The notes beneath the pieces were generated by a model. That model saw only the letters and a program-made list of their open reading frames with translations, ran no database searches and was not told the DNA's origin. A program made the position numbers and the translations under genes. Below, one piece after another: positions 16,418 through 23,524 of a DNA stretch of 23,524 nucleotides; position 1 is the first letter of the stretch; the number at the start of each line of letters is the position of its first letter. The stretch lies in the NCBI GenBank assembly GCA_947565255.1, contig CANOFI010000009.1:1-23524 (forward strand). Direction: 5' to 3'. This stretch comes from an uncultured Lachnospiraceae bacterium. GTDB taxonomy: Bacteria; Bacillota; Clostridia; Lachnospirales; Lachnospiraceae.

Positions 16418-17149
16418 TTATCCTAACTTATTTTTATTCAACATGTCCTGTATTTTATTCTGCGTATATGAGCCGAGAAATTTTTTCTCTTCTTTTTCCA
16501 GAGCGTCTATATAAATAGGCTCCCCATACTCTAAAATCACGTGAGCCGGACGCATTTTCGGAAACTGATTTTCCCATACGGCTGCAGAATTGGTAATTGC
16601 CATCGGTACCACCGGAACTTTTGCTTTTTCAGCCATCTTCAGGCTTCCCTCCTTAAAGGGCAGCATCTTTCCTTCCTCCTTACCGCGGGTGCCCTCCGGG
16701 AATATACATATGGAAATTCCGGCCTTCAGATATTCCACACCCTGTAAAATCGTTTTTAGTCCCTCTCTTAAATTGTCTCTGTCTAAAAAAAGACAGTACA
16801 AAAACTCCATCCACATATGGAGAAACGGCACTTTTTTTATTGTTTTTTTGGCAACATATCCCGTACGGCGCGGACATCTGGCATACGTAATCAGCACATC
16901 AAAATAACTTCTGTGGTTGCCCACATACAGCACTGCCGTATCCTTCGGCAGACGTTCTTCCCCGATTACGGTAAGCTTTACACCTGCAATCGCGACAACG
17001 ACTTTGAATATCCACTGCACCATCCGAAGAAACAGCATGTCCCTGGCCTCCCGGTTAAAATATCCGATCAACAGTCCGACCAGCACAACAGGAAGTGTCA
17101 GTATAATAAACAGTACTGCGCTAAGCAGCGCCAAAATAAAACGTATCAT
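16418..17149 (-). CDS. plsC: 1-acyl-sn-glycerol-3-phosphate acyltransferase
   Basis: A 243-residue membrane-bound acyltransferase that converts lysophosphatidate to phosphatidate in phospholipid synthesis. The catalytic HX4D motif is NHRSYFD (His79, Asp84) and the substrate-binding motif is FPEGTRG (150-156), with VPVVPMAI as the fourth motif. An N-terminal hydrophobic hairpin (about 4-30) anchors it. Its ribosome-binding site AGGAG overlaps the malQ stop codon and the ATG follows 8 nt later, so it is coupled to malQ. Substrate preference cannot be read from the sequence. Confidence 0.92.
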   Translation of the reverse strand: MIRFILALLSAVLFIILTLPVVLVGLLIGYFNREARDMLFLRMVQWIFKVVVAIAGVKLTVIGEERLPKDTAVLYVGNHRSYFDVLITYARCPRRTGYVAKKTIKKVPFLHMWMEFLYCLFLDRDNLREGLKTILQGVEYLKAGISICIFPEGTRGKEEGKMLPFKEGSLKMAEKAKVPVVPMAITNSAAVWENQFPKMRPAHVILEYGEPIYIDALEKEEKKFLGSYTQNKIQDMLNKNKLG

Positions 17150-17160
17150 TTTTCCAGCTC

Positions 17161-18681
17161 CTATCTGCGGTACATTTTGGTAAGTTTTTTTAAGTAATCC
17201 GCCCAGTATGCATCCAAATCCTTTTCTTCAAACCGCCAGCTCCAGTTGCCGGCCGCCTTGCCGGGCATATTCATGCGCGCTTCACTGTCCAGAGAAAACA
17301 CATCCTGGAGCGGAATGATGGCATATTTTGCCACGCTGCCCAGCGCCGTCTTGATAAACGCCCAGGAAATTGTCGCAGCACCGGTATTCATATAACTGCG
17401 CACTTTTTTCTGGCTTTCTTTTCCGGCATTTTTATACCATCCAACCGTCGTGTCATTGTCGTGGGTCCCTGTGTAACAAATGCAGTTCGGAATGTGGTGG
17501 TGCGGCATCATATTGTTGTCCTCCACATCCTCAAACGCAAACTGTAAAATTTTCATGCCCGGAAGCGCAAAATCATCCCGCAGTTTTCTTACGTCTTCTG
17601 TTATTACCCCAAGGTCTTCCGCCCATATCGGCAAATCCTTTCCAAGTTCCTTTTCAATGGCAAGAAACAGCTTTTCACCCGGTCCGTCCATCCATTCACC
17701 ATTTACTGCTGTTTCCTCTCCAAACGGAACTGCCCAGTATGCCAAAAAGCCCCGGAAATGGTCAATGCGTACAATATCTACCAATTTCAACTGGCTCTCA
17801 ATCCGCGCAATCCACCATGCATATCCATCCTTTTCATGGGCATCCCAGTCATACAGCGGATTCCCCCAGAGCTGTCCTGTCTCACTGAAATAATCCGGCG
17901 GAACCCCCGCAACCACAAGCGGATATCCCTTTTCATCCAGCTGGAACTGTTCTTTGTTCGCCCATACGTCGGCGCTGTCCAATGAAACAAAAATCGGAAT
18001 ATCTCCAATAATACGAATTCCTTTTTTGTTGGCATATGCCTTTAGCGCATGCCACTGCTCAAAAAATAAAAACTGGAGCATTTTATAATAATCCGCACGT
18101 TCTTTATACTTTTTCCGAAGTCCCGGCATATCCTCCTTCTTTGGATTGCGAAGGCCGCTCTCCCATTCCAGCCAGAGTTTGCCGTCATTCGCATCCTTTA
18201 ATGCCATAAACAACGTATAATCCTCCAGCCAGTCCGCCTGTTCTTCACAAAATTGTACATACCGCATTTTCAGCGGGGATGCGGCATCCAGCTCGCAAAA
18301 CCGCGCGAACGCCTTTGCAAACAACTTGTTCTTTTCCCAGATTGCCGCGCCGTAATCCACATATTTTACCGGAAGGTTCGGAAACGCCTCCAGTTCTTCT
18401 TTTTCCAGAAGTCCCTCTTTTTCCAGTTCATCGGGGCTGATTAAAAGGGGCTGTCCAGCAAATGCTGAAAATCCCTGGTAGGGAGAATCTCCAAATCCTG
18501 TGGGCCCTAACGGGAGCACCTGCCAGAGCGTCTGTCCCGCCGACTCTAAATAATCTACAAAACGGTATGCGCCCTTCCCCAGGTCCCCCACGCCATAATT
18601 GGACGGGAATGAAGTAGGATGCGCTAAAATACCGCTGTAACGTTCACTTTTTAACACTGGTCTTGTCTGTATTGCATTCAT
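17161..18681 (-). CDS. malQ: 4-alpha-glucanotransferase (GH77 amylomaltase)
   Basis: A 506-residue GH77 enzyme, the normal length for bacterial MalQ. It transfers maltooligosaccharide units between alpha-1,4-glucans in the cytosol. Catalytic residues are visible: nucleophile Asp307 in VRIDHFRG, acid/base Glu355 in IWAEDLG, and transition-state Asp408 in TGTHDNDTT. The N-terminal YGVGDLG and LPLGPTGFGDSPYQ segments are also typical. ATG at 18681 with AAGGA 9 nt upstream. It lies 49 nt after glgX; the two enzymes act in series, the debranching enzyme releasing linear chains that MalQ rearranges. Confidence 0.96.
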   Translation of the reverse strand: MNAIQTRPVLKSERYSGILAHPTSFPSNYGVGDLGKGAYRFVDYLESAGQTLWQVLPLGPTGFGDSPYQGFSAFAGQPLLISPDELEKEGLLEKEELEAFPNLPVKYVDYGAAIWEKNKLFAKAFARFCELDAASPLKMRYVQFCEEQADWLEDYTLFMALKDANDGKLWLEWESGLRNPKKEDMPGLRKKYKERADYYKMLQFLFFEQWHALKAYANKKGIRIIGDIPIFVSLDSADVWANKEQFQLDEKGYPLVVAGVPPDYFSETGQLWGNPLYDWDAHEKDGYAWWIARIESQLKLVDIVRIDHFRGFLAYWAVPFGEETAVNGEWMDGPGEKLFLAIEKELGKDLPIWAEDLGVITEDVRKLRDDFALPGMKILQFAFEDVEDNNMMPHHHIPNCICYTGTHDNDTTVGWYKNAGKESQKKVRSYMNTGAATISWAFIKTALGSVAKYAIIPLQDVFSLDSEARMNMPGKAAGNWSWRFEEKDLDAYWADYLKKLTKMYRR

Positions 18682-18730
18682 AGTTCACTTTCCTTTTTTT
18701 TATTTTATCGAACATATGTTCTGTATTGTT

Positions 18731-20830
18731 TTAAATACGCTCTACAAAATATATCTTTACGGAACGCGGTTCAATTTCTATATCGCCGCTCATCTGCCAT
18801 ATTCCGGACCGGCTGTATACCTCTTCAAAGGTATCAACCGCCAACTTCCACCTGTATCCGATCGGAAGGTGCGGGAGCTCTGCTCTCTTCTTCTCCCAGA
18901 AGGCATTGATGACCAGATATACAATATCATCCCTTCCGTCCTGCCTGCAGCCGGCAAACATAACGCCTACCACTCTGCTTTCCCATTCATATTTGCTCTT
19001 AAATGGGCGCTCCGAATGAAAACTAACATCAGGAAATCCATATTTACATGGACGGAGCGTTTTTCGGATTACCGGATGCGCCTTCCGAAAAGCAATCATA
19101 AATTTGAAAAATTCAAATATATCATGGTAACGGTCAAGCCGGTTCCAGTCCAGCCACGATATCTCATTGTCCTGGCAATACGGATTGTTATTGCCGAACT
19201 GTGTATTGCAAAATTCATCTCCCGCAAGAAACATCGGTGTTCCGCGGCTGCATAATAAGACCGCGCAGGCATTCATAATCATCCTGCGACGCAGCTTTAA
19301 AATATTTTTATCCTCCGTCTCCCCTTCTTCTCCGCAGTTCCAGCTTCGGTTGTCATTGGCGCCGTCCGTATTATTCCAGCCATTTGCCTCATTATGCTTC
19401 CAGTTATAGGAATACAAATCATATAGAGTGAATCCGTCATGACAGGTAATAAAGTTTATGGAAGGCGTATCCTCGCGGTCCTCATGATGATAAATATCAT
19501 AGGAGCCGCCGATCCTCTGGACTGCCGCACCCGCAAAACCGGCATCTCCTTTTAAAAAGCTTCTTAAGTCATCCCGGTATTTTCCATTCCATTCTGCCCA
19601 GCGGTTCCAGGAAGGGAAACTGCCCACCTGATAAAGTCCCGCCGCATCCCATGCCTCCGCAATCAGTTTTACATCACTTAAAATCGGGTCAAATGCCAGG
19701 CTCTGCAAAATAGGGGGTTTGCTCATTGGCATACCGTCCTCGTCCCTTCCGAGAATCGAGGCCAGGTCAAACCGAAATCCGTCAATCCGGTATTCAATGA
19801 CCCAGTAGCGCAGGCACTCCAGAATCATCTGCTGCACCACCGGATGATTGCAGTTTAAGGTATTGCCGCAGCCGCTGAAATTATAATAATCCCCTTCCGG
19901 AGTCAGCAGATAATAAACCTGGTTATCAAACCCTTTCAGCGAAAAGGTTCTTCCGTCTTCATTTCCTTCTGCCGTATGGTTAAATACAACATCCAGTATG
20001 ACTTCAATGTCATTTTTATGAAATTCATAGATCAGCTCTTTGAATTCAAGTCCTTCGTGGTTAAATTCTTTTTTTGCTTCATAGCTTGTATTCGGCGCGA
20101 AAAAGCAGACCGGATTGTAGCCCCAGTAATCTAACAGCTGATGGCCGTCCATCTCCCTGACCCCGCCCAGCTCGTCAAATTCAAAAACCGGCATCAGTTC
20201 CACGGCATTAATGCCTAATTCCTTCAAATAAGGGATTTTCTCGGCCAGTCCTGCAAATGTTCCACGGAACTGCACACCGGAGGACGGGTCAAACGTGAAG
20301 CCTCTTACATGAAGCTCATATATGACCAAATCTTCCATTTTATGTTTGGTATAGGTATAATTTCCCCAGTCATAATTGTTGCGCACCACCCGCGCACGGT
20401 AACAATCATCGCGGCTCTGCTTTTCGCCCCAGCGGCTCTGTCCGCACACCGCCTTGGCATAGGGGTCAAGCAAAATGGTCTCTCTATTAAATAACAGGCC
20501 TTTTTCCGGATTATTGGGTCCGTCCAGGCGATACGCATATTCAAACTCTTCTATTTCGAGGTCAAATACAATCATGGAAAATACATTTCCGATTTTATAA
20601 TTTTCCGGAAAAGGAATTACCGCATATGGCTCTTCGGCACGAAGTTTGAACAACAGCAATTCACAGCTGGTCGCTTCCATAGAAGTCACGGTAAAGCTGA
20701 CGCCGCATGGAATTGCAGTTGCACCTTTTATCTCATATAATCCGGGACGCACATTATATCCTGCCACTTTGTCCAACGGAAATAATGTAATATTCGATCC
20801 TGCATTCAGCTTTTCATCTTCAATTGCCAT
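18731..20830 (-). CDS. glgX: Glycogen debranching enzyme / isoamylase (GH13)
   Basis: A 699-residue GlgX/isoamylase-type protein (GH13, probably subfamily 11): an N-terminal CBM48-like domain (~25-130), the catalytic barrel, and a C-terminal beta domain. It hydrolyses alpha-1,6 branches of glycogen or limit dextrins. Catalytic residues: nucleophile Asp355 in GFRFDLAS, acid/base Glu392 in LIAEAWD, and Asp465 in ITCHDGF; DVVFNH (280-285) is the first conserved region. No signal peptide, so it acts in the cytosol. AAAGGAGG lies 8 nt before the ATG. It is the first gene of the operon with malQ, plsC and the antiporter. A pullulanase-type name is possible, but the layout favours GlgX. Confidence 0.92.
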   Translation of the reverse strand: MAIEDEKLNAGSNITLFPLDKVAGYNVRPGLYEIKGATAIPCGVSFTVTSMEATSCELLLFKLRAEEPYAVIPFPENYKIGNVFSMIVFDLEIEEFEYAYRLDGPNNPEKGLLFNRETILLDPYAKAVCGQSRWGEKQSRDDCYRARVVRNNYDWGNYTYTKHKMEDLVIYELHVRGFTFDPSSGVQFRGTFAGLAEKIPYLKELGINAVELMPVFEFDELGGVREMDGHQLLDYWGYNPVCFFAPNTSYEAKKEFNHEGLEFKELIYEFHKNDIEVILDVVFNHTAEGNEDGRTFSLKGFDNQVYYLLTPEGDYYNFSGCGNTLNCNHPVVQQMILECLRYWVIEYRIDGFRFDLASILGRDEDGMPMSKPPILQSLAFDPILSDVKLIAEAWDAAGLYQVGSFPSWNRWAEWNGKYRDDLRSFLKGDAGFAGAAVQRIGGSYDIYHHEDREDTPSINFITCHDGFTLYDLYSYNWKHNEANGWNNTDGANDNRSWNCGEEGETEDKNILKLRRRMIMNACAVLLCSRGTPMFLAGDEFCNTQFGNNNPYCQDNEISWLDWNRLDRYHDIFEFFKFMIAFRKAHPVIRKTLRPCKYGFPDVSFHSERPFKSKYEWESRVVGVMFAGCRQDGRDDIVYLVINAFWEKKRAELPHLPIGYRWKLAVDTFEEVYSRSGIWQMSGDIEIEPRSVKIYFVERI

Positions 20831-20930
20831 CTTCTATTCCTCCTTTTCTCATTTGCAAAAAGGCAAAAAACCTGCAGCACTCTTTCCTCCATAAAAATTT
20901 CTGTTCTTTCATGGAGCATTCCTAAGGAAA

Positions 20931-20960
20931 ATTTTAACACAGCCTCCTATATTTAAGCAA
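20931..20960 (-). promoter_or_regulatory. Predicted promoter of the glgX operon
   Basis: Minus-strand TTGCTT (20960-20955) and TAAAAT (20936-20931) are 18 nt apart, and the -10 is extended (TGTTAAAAT). The leader to the glgX ATG is about 95 nt and contains a CTCCAT...ATGGAG inverted repeat (20887-20892 with 20911-20916), which could be regulatory. Confidence 0.45.
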
Positions 20961-20998
20961 GAACTTTATAAAAAAATATGTTTTCCGGTCTGCATGCA

Positions 20999-21514
20999 TT
21001 AAGCCAGTATCACAGCTGCAACAATCCCGGATAAGGTGCTTATCAGAGCGCCCGCAAGAGTCCACCGGGTCTTTCTTACCTTTGCAGCAATAAAATAGAC
21101 CGACATCGTATAAAATATGGTTTCCGTGCAGCTCATCATAATAGATGCAAGCCGCCCTATATGCGAATCCGGACCAAACTGCTTGAAAATGTCCAGCGCA
21201 AGCCCCGTCGCTGCGGAGGATGAAAACATACGGACGATTGTCAGAGGCACAAGCTCCGCCGGAAAAGCAAGAAACCCGATTCCTTTTCCAATCCATCTGC
21301 CTATCAAATCTAAAAATCCGGAGGCACGGAGCACCCCGACTCCAACCATCAGTCCGATTAACGTCGGCATAATCTGGATGACCGTCTTAAAACCGTCAAA
21401 TGCGCCCTTTACAAAATCATCATAAATATTTTTTTTCATTAATATGCCAAATCCAACAATATAAAATACCAGCAACGGCACAATAAAATCCGACAAAAAC
21501 AAAATAAATTCCAT
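20999..21514 (-). CDS. spmB: Spore maturation protein B
   Basis: A ~171-residue polytopic membrane protein of the nucleoside-recognition (Gate) family. Typical stretches are FVKGAFDGFKTVIQIMPTLIG, VPLTIVRMFSSSAATGLALD and SCTETIFYTMSVYFIAAKVRKTRW. SpmA and SpmB are needed for spore-core dehydration in Bacillus and Clostridium (established knowledge); the transported substrate is unknown. I chose the ATG at 21514 (MEFILFLSDFIVPL), as B. subtilis SpmB begins similarly and GGGTGG lies just upstream; an ATG at 21535 is in frame. Unlike the usual spmA-spmB operon, the partner spmA is divergent. Confidence 0.92.
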   Translation of the reverse strand: MEFILFLSDFIVPLLVFYIVGFGILMKKNIYDDFVKGAFDGFKTVIQIMPTLIGLMVGVGVLRASGFLDLIGRWIGKGIGFLAFPAELVPLTIVRMFSSSAATGLALDIFKQFGPDSHIGRLASIMMSCTETIFYTMSVYFIAAKVRKTRWTLAGALISTLSGIVAAVILA

Positions 21515-21550
21515 ATTCCACCCAAAATCCCTCATATATGTATTTCTTTC

Positions 21551-21578
21551 ATTTTATGCCGAAATACGGCAGATATTC
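21551..21578 (-). promoter_or_regulatory. Candidate sigma-E promoter of spmB
   Basis: On the minus strand GAATATC (21578-21572) and CATAAAAT (21558-21551) resemble the sigma-E consensus KMATATT and CATACAHT at 6 of 7 and 7 of 8 positions, spaced 13 nt (consensus 14). It lies ~37 nt before the spmB ATG at 21514. In B. subtilis spmAB is under sigma-E (as part of the dacB operon), which fits. Confidence 0.45.
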
Positions 21579-21622
21579 CCAACAGATCATGCAAATCAGG
21601 ACGATAAAATTTCAATTCCCCA

Positions 21623-21655
21623 CTGACATACCCGACTGTCAGGGCACATAAGATA
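21623..21655 (+). promoter_or_regulatory. Inverted repeat and possible sporulation promoter of spmA
   Basis: CTGACA (21623-21628) and TGTCAG (21637-21642) form a perfect 6-bp inverted repeat. Just after, CATAAGATA (21647-21655) resembles a sigma-E or sigma-K -10 element, with ACATACC 14 nt before it as a poor -35. It lies about 30 nt before the spmA start. The match is weak. Confidence 0.28.
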
Positions 21656-21685
21656 GAAGTAAAACGAAAACTCAGGACATTAATT

Positions 21686-22297
21686 ATGCTAAACTATTTA
21701 TGGGGATTCATGATCATTATCGGCATTGCCTACGGTGCGGTTCAGGGACGCATGACAGAAATTACCAATGCCATTCTGGATTCATCGCAGGAAGCCGTAA
21801 CGCTCTGCATAACGATGATTGGAATCATGTCCGTCTGGGTCGGCCTGATGGAAATTGCAAAAACAACCGGACTGATTGCAGCTGCAACAAGGAAAATCCG
21901 CCCCTTTATACGGTTTTTGTTTCCGGATATTCCGCCGGAGCATGAAGCGGCGGAGCACATCGCAACGAATATGATTGCCAATATTCTGGGGCTTGGCTGG
22001 GCTGCAACGCCCGCCGGCTTAAAGGCCATGGAAGCGCTTTCACGATTGGAGGCGGAACGCGGCAACCCGCAATATATACGGCAAAAAAAGAACCGGACTG
22101 CCACTACCGAAATGTGTACATTTTTAATTATCAATATTTCATCCCTGCAGCTCATTCCGGTAAATATTATTGCGTACCGCTCCCAGTATGGTTCGGTCTC
22201 ACCGACCGATATCCTGCTGCCGGCCATTATTTCCACCTGCGTCAGTACTCTGGCCGGCGTTATTTTTTGTAAAATTATGGCAAAGTGGCAAAAATAA
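21686..22297 (+). CDS. spmA: Spore maturation protein A
   Basis: A 203-residue polytopic membrane protein, the only plus-strand gene in the window. Typical SpmA segments: MLNYLWGFMIIIGIAYG, SSQEAVTLCITMIGIMSVWVGLMEIA, the FPDIPPEHEAAEHIATNMIANILGLGWAATPAGLKAM core and EMCTFLIINISSLQLIPVN. It works with SpmB in spore maturation. AGGA stands 8 nt before the ATG at 21686. Its 3' end, including the stop codon, is one arm of a 15-bp inverted repeat. The gene is intact and complete. Confidence 0.94.
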   Translation: MLNYLWGFMIIIGIAYGAVQGRMTEITNAILDSSQEAVTLCITMIGIMSVWVGLMEIAKTTGLIAAATRKIRPFIRFLFPDIPPEHEAAEHIATNMIANILGLGWAATPAGLKAMEALSRLEAERGNPQYIRQKKNRTATTEMCTFLIINISSLQLIPVNIIAYRSQYGSVSPTDILLPAIISTCVSTLAGVIFCKIMAKWQK

Positions 22298-22304
22298 CGC
22301 CGGC
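22253..22304. repeat. 15-bp perfect inverted repeat over the spmA 3' end
   Basis: GCCGGCGTTATTTTT at 22253-22267 is the exact reverse complement of AAAAATAACGCCGGC at 22290-22304, with a 22-nt loop. The left arm is inside spmA; the right arm contains its last codon and TAA. It can fold in the transcript of either strand. Confidence 0.7.
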
Positions 22305-22311
22305 GCCGGCG
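22290..22311 (-). terminator. Intrinsic terminator of the choloylglycine hydrolase gene
   Basis: On the minus strand CGCCG-GCGC-CGGCG (22311-22298) makes a short GC-rich stem followed by TTATTTTT (22297-22290). It starts about 11 nt past the stop codon at 22323. It overlaps the 3' end of spmA, which converges from the other side. Confidence 0.65.
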
Positions 22312-22322
22312 GGCGCATCTTT

Positions 22323-23297
22323 CTAATTCTGCAGCCGTATCTGCTCTCCACGTATTAGCGGATACCTGACCAGACAGGGGGAATCCAGCCCCTCCCGGTG
22401 CATATCAACGGCTGTAATCTGATGATTGTCATAAGTTGTATAATAATAAATGCCTTTCTGTGTATTGCAGCACGATGTAAACAGCGTTACCTCATATTTT
22501 CCATTTTCCAGTTCACAGCACCCCCTCGGCTGGTCGACAGAATTAAGAATATGAAAAAACTGACTGATGCTTTCCGCTTCTGTGTCCCCGGAAACCGAAT
22601 TCATTTTTACAAAAGCTGCCCGGACAAAACGGGACTGAGAGGATAAATCCCCCGGCAGCCCCATAGCACCCATACCGCGGCTATACGTCTGCAGCTTCAG
22701 TTTGCTGCAGAAATTATTTTGCGGCTCCTTACACGATAAAGCCATATAGTTATTCAGACAGAACATTTGTTCTTCAAACACCGGATTATTGGTCAGGATT
22801 CCGACCGGATTATCATAGACATGGACGCCGCTTTTTGTCGCCTCCACCGTGACAGCTCCTGTTTTATCGGCTACAATCCAGTGCAGCTGCGCCAACGGCA
22901 GCTCCTTGCTAAATGCAAGATTTAAGAAATTAATCTGGTCCAGCAGTTTTTCTGCCTCCTCCAGGCTTGCGCACCGGCCCAGAATCCAAGGAATAAATTC
23001 ATATGGCGTTATATTGTCTTTTCCATCTTCCTTTTCTTTATACTCCGCATTTCCGACAAAATTTAAACCGGCAATACTCAGCCCCTTTTCATTCACCGCA
23101 TCATAATATAACGGATAATCGTCCGCAACATGCGCCATGCCTATGATTGCATAATGATTATACAAGGTTCCCTCCTCCCGGAAATAAAAAGGATAGTTGC
23201 GCGGAGTAATCGTTACCTCATCTCCATAAGAAAAATCATAATCAAGCGTGCGTCCAAAATAAAAATCCTTTGTCTGATACGTTGCTGCCGTACACAT
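22323..23297 (-). CDS. bsh: Choloylglycine hydrolase family, likely bile salt hydrolase
   Basis: A 324-residue Ntn hydrolase. After loss of Met, Cys2 (MCTAATYQTKD) is the N-terminal nucleophile. Residues matching the C. perfringens enzyme's Arg18, Asp21, Asn82, Asn175 and Arg228 are visible: Arg16 and Asp19 (FGRTLDYD), Asn79 (GLNF), Asn170 (LTNNP) and Arg223 (SRFVR). Asn at the Asn82 position favours bile salt hydrolase over penicillin V acylase (family knowledge). It deconjugates glycine or taurine from bile acids. No signal peptide, so cytosolic. I chose the ATG at 23297 because it gives the obligatory Cys2 and has AGGAGG 7 nt upstream; the in-frame ATG at 23318 would bury the nucleophile. 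Substrate preference is inference. Confidence 0.93.
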   Translation of the reverse strand: MCTAATYQTKDFYFGRTLDYDFSYGDEVTITPRNYPFYFREEGTLYNHYAIIGMAHVADDYPLYYDAVNEKGLSIAGLNFVGNAEYKEKEDGKDNITPYEFIPWILGRCASLEEAEKLLDQINFLNLAFSKELPLAQLHWIVADKTGAVTVEATKSGVHVYDNPVGILTNNPVFEEQMFCLNNYMALSCKEPQNNFCSKLKLQTYSRGMGAMGLPGDLSSQSRFVRAAFVKMNSVSGDTEAESISQFFHILNSVDQPRGCCELENGKYEVTLFTSCCNTQKGIYYYTTYDNHQITAVDMHREGLDSPCLVRYPLIRGEQIRLQN

Positions 23298-23524
23298 GGC
23301 ATTTCCTCCTTTTTTCATTATACATTTGCAGGTTTTATTATTATCTTATCTTAACAGAGCCGATATTATTCCATTTCTTAATCTAATGTACTGCAGCCCG
23401 GCCCAGCTGTCAGCCGGAGTCTGTTCCGGTCCTTTTTAGTAAAAATCGGAAAAAACCTACTGTTTTACATTCTTTTTTGTTTAGATACTTTTCCTTTGTA
23501 GATTGTCCGCCACGTATATGGCGA
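23298..23524. other. Upstream region of the choloylglycine hydrolase gene
   Basis: No credible gene. On the minus strand a TATAAT (23322-23317) lies just ahead of the ribosome-binding site but has no good -35 (GATAAT at the 17-nt position), so it is a weak promoter candidate. CCGGA-TCCGG (23414-23429) followed by CTTTTT on the plus strand looks like a small terminator facing away from the gene. A CGCCA/TGGCG palindrome (23508-23523) is cut by the window end. Confidence 0.4.

Noticed and set aside
15861..16514. Open plus-strand frame of 217 codons opposite the antiporter and plsC
   Set aside because: Antisense to two well-supported genes and Ser/Pro/Thr-rich as expected from the reverse of hydrophobic codons.
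20970..21001. Terminator after spmB
   Set aside because: A run of seven T exists on the minus strand, but only a TGCATGCA palindrome precedes it, with no stable stem.
23414..23434. Plus-strand terminator-like hairpin near the right edge
   Set aside because: The stem is only 5 bp and no plus-strand gene precedes it; mentioned only in the description of the intergenic region.

Overview
The window looks like a chromosomal segment of a spore-forming, monoderm gut anaerobe of the class Clostridia, most likely Lachnospiraceae. Three things point there: sporulation genes (a SipL-type SPOCS/LysM protein, spmA, spmB), a clostridial-type type IV pilus (T4P) operon with a fused PilM-PilN and no secretin, and a bile-salt-hydrolase-like gene. 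Genus assignment is inference. Almost every gene is on the minus strand; only spmA is on the plus strand.

Region 1 (1-12903, minus) is one long T4P operon. In transcription order it holds pilB (extension ATPase), pilT (retraction ATPase), pilC (platform), two tandem paralogous major-pilin-like genes, pilD (prepilin peptidase), pilMN (fused cytoplasmic ring and inner-membrane protein), pilO, a large PilV-like prepilin, a very large PilX/GspK-like protein, a small prepilin, and a last prepilin cut by the window edge. A good promoter (TTGAAT-17-TATAAT) lies upstream of pilB. Hairpins lie between the two pilins and between the second pilin and pilD, which could set gene dosage. Secretin and PilP genes are absent from the visible part, as expected for a cell without an outer membrane.

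Region 2 (13104-15162, minus) is a two-gene unit: a small PrcB_C-type lipoprotein and a SipL-like spore-envelope morphogenesis protein. It is bounded by terminators on both sides.

Region 3 (15195-20960, minus) is a likely operon of glgX (isoamylase-type debranching enzyme), malQ (4-alpha-glucanotransferase), plsC (lysophosphatidate acyltransferase) and a CPA2/Kef-type cation:proton antiporter, ended by a strong intrinsic terminator.

Region 4 (20999-23524) holds spmB (minus) and spmA (plus), arranged divergently instead of as the usual co-directional pair, and then a convergent choloylglycine-hydrolase gene. A GC-rich terminator and a 15-bp inverted repeat that includes the spmA stop codon lie between the last two. 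I saw no tRNA, rRNA, CRISPR array, insertion sequence or prophage gene.
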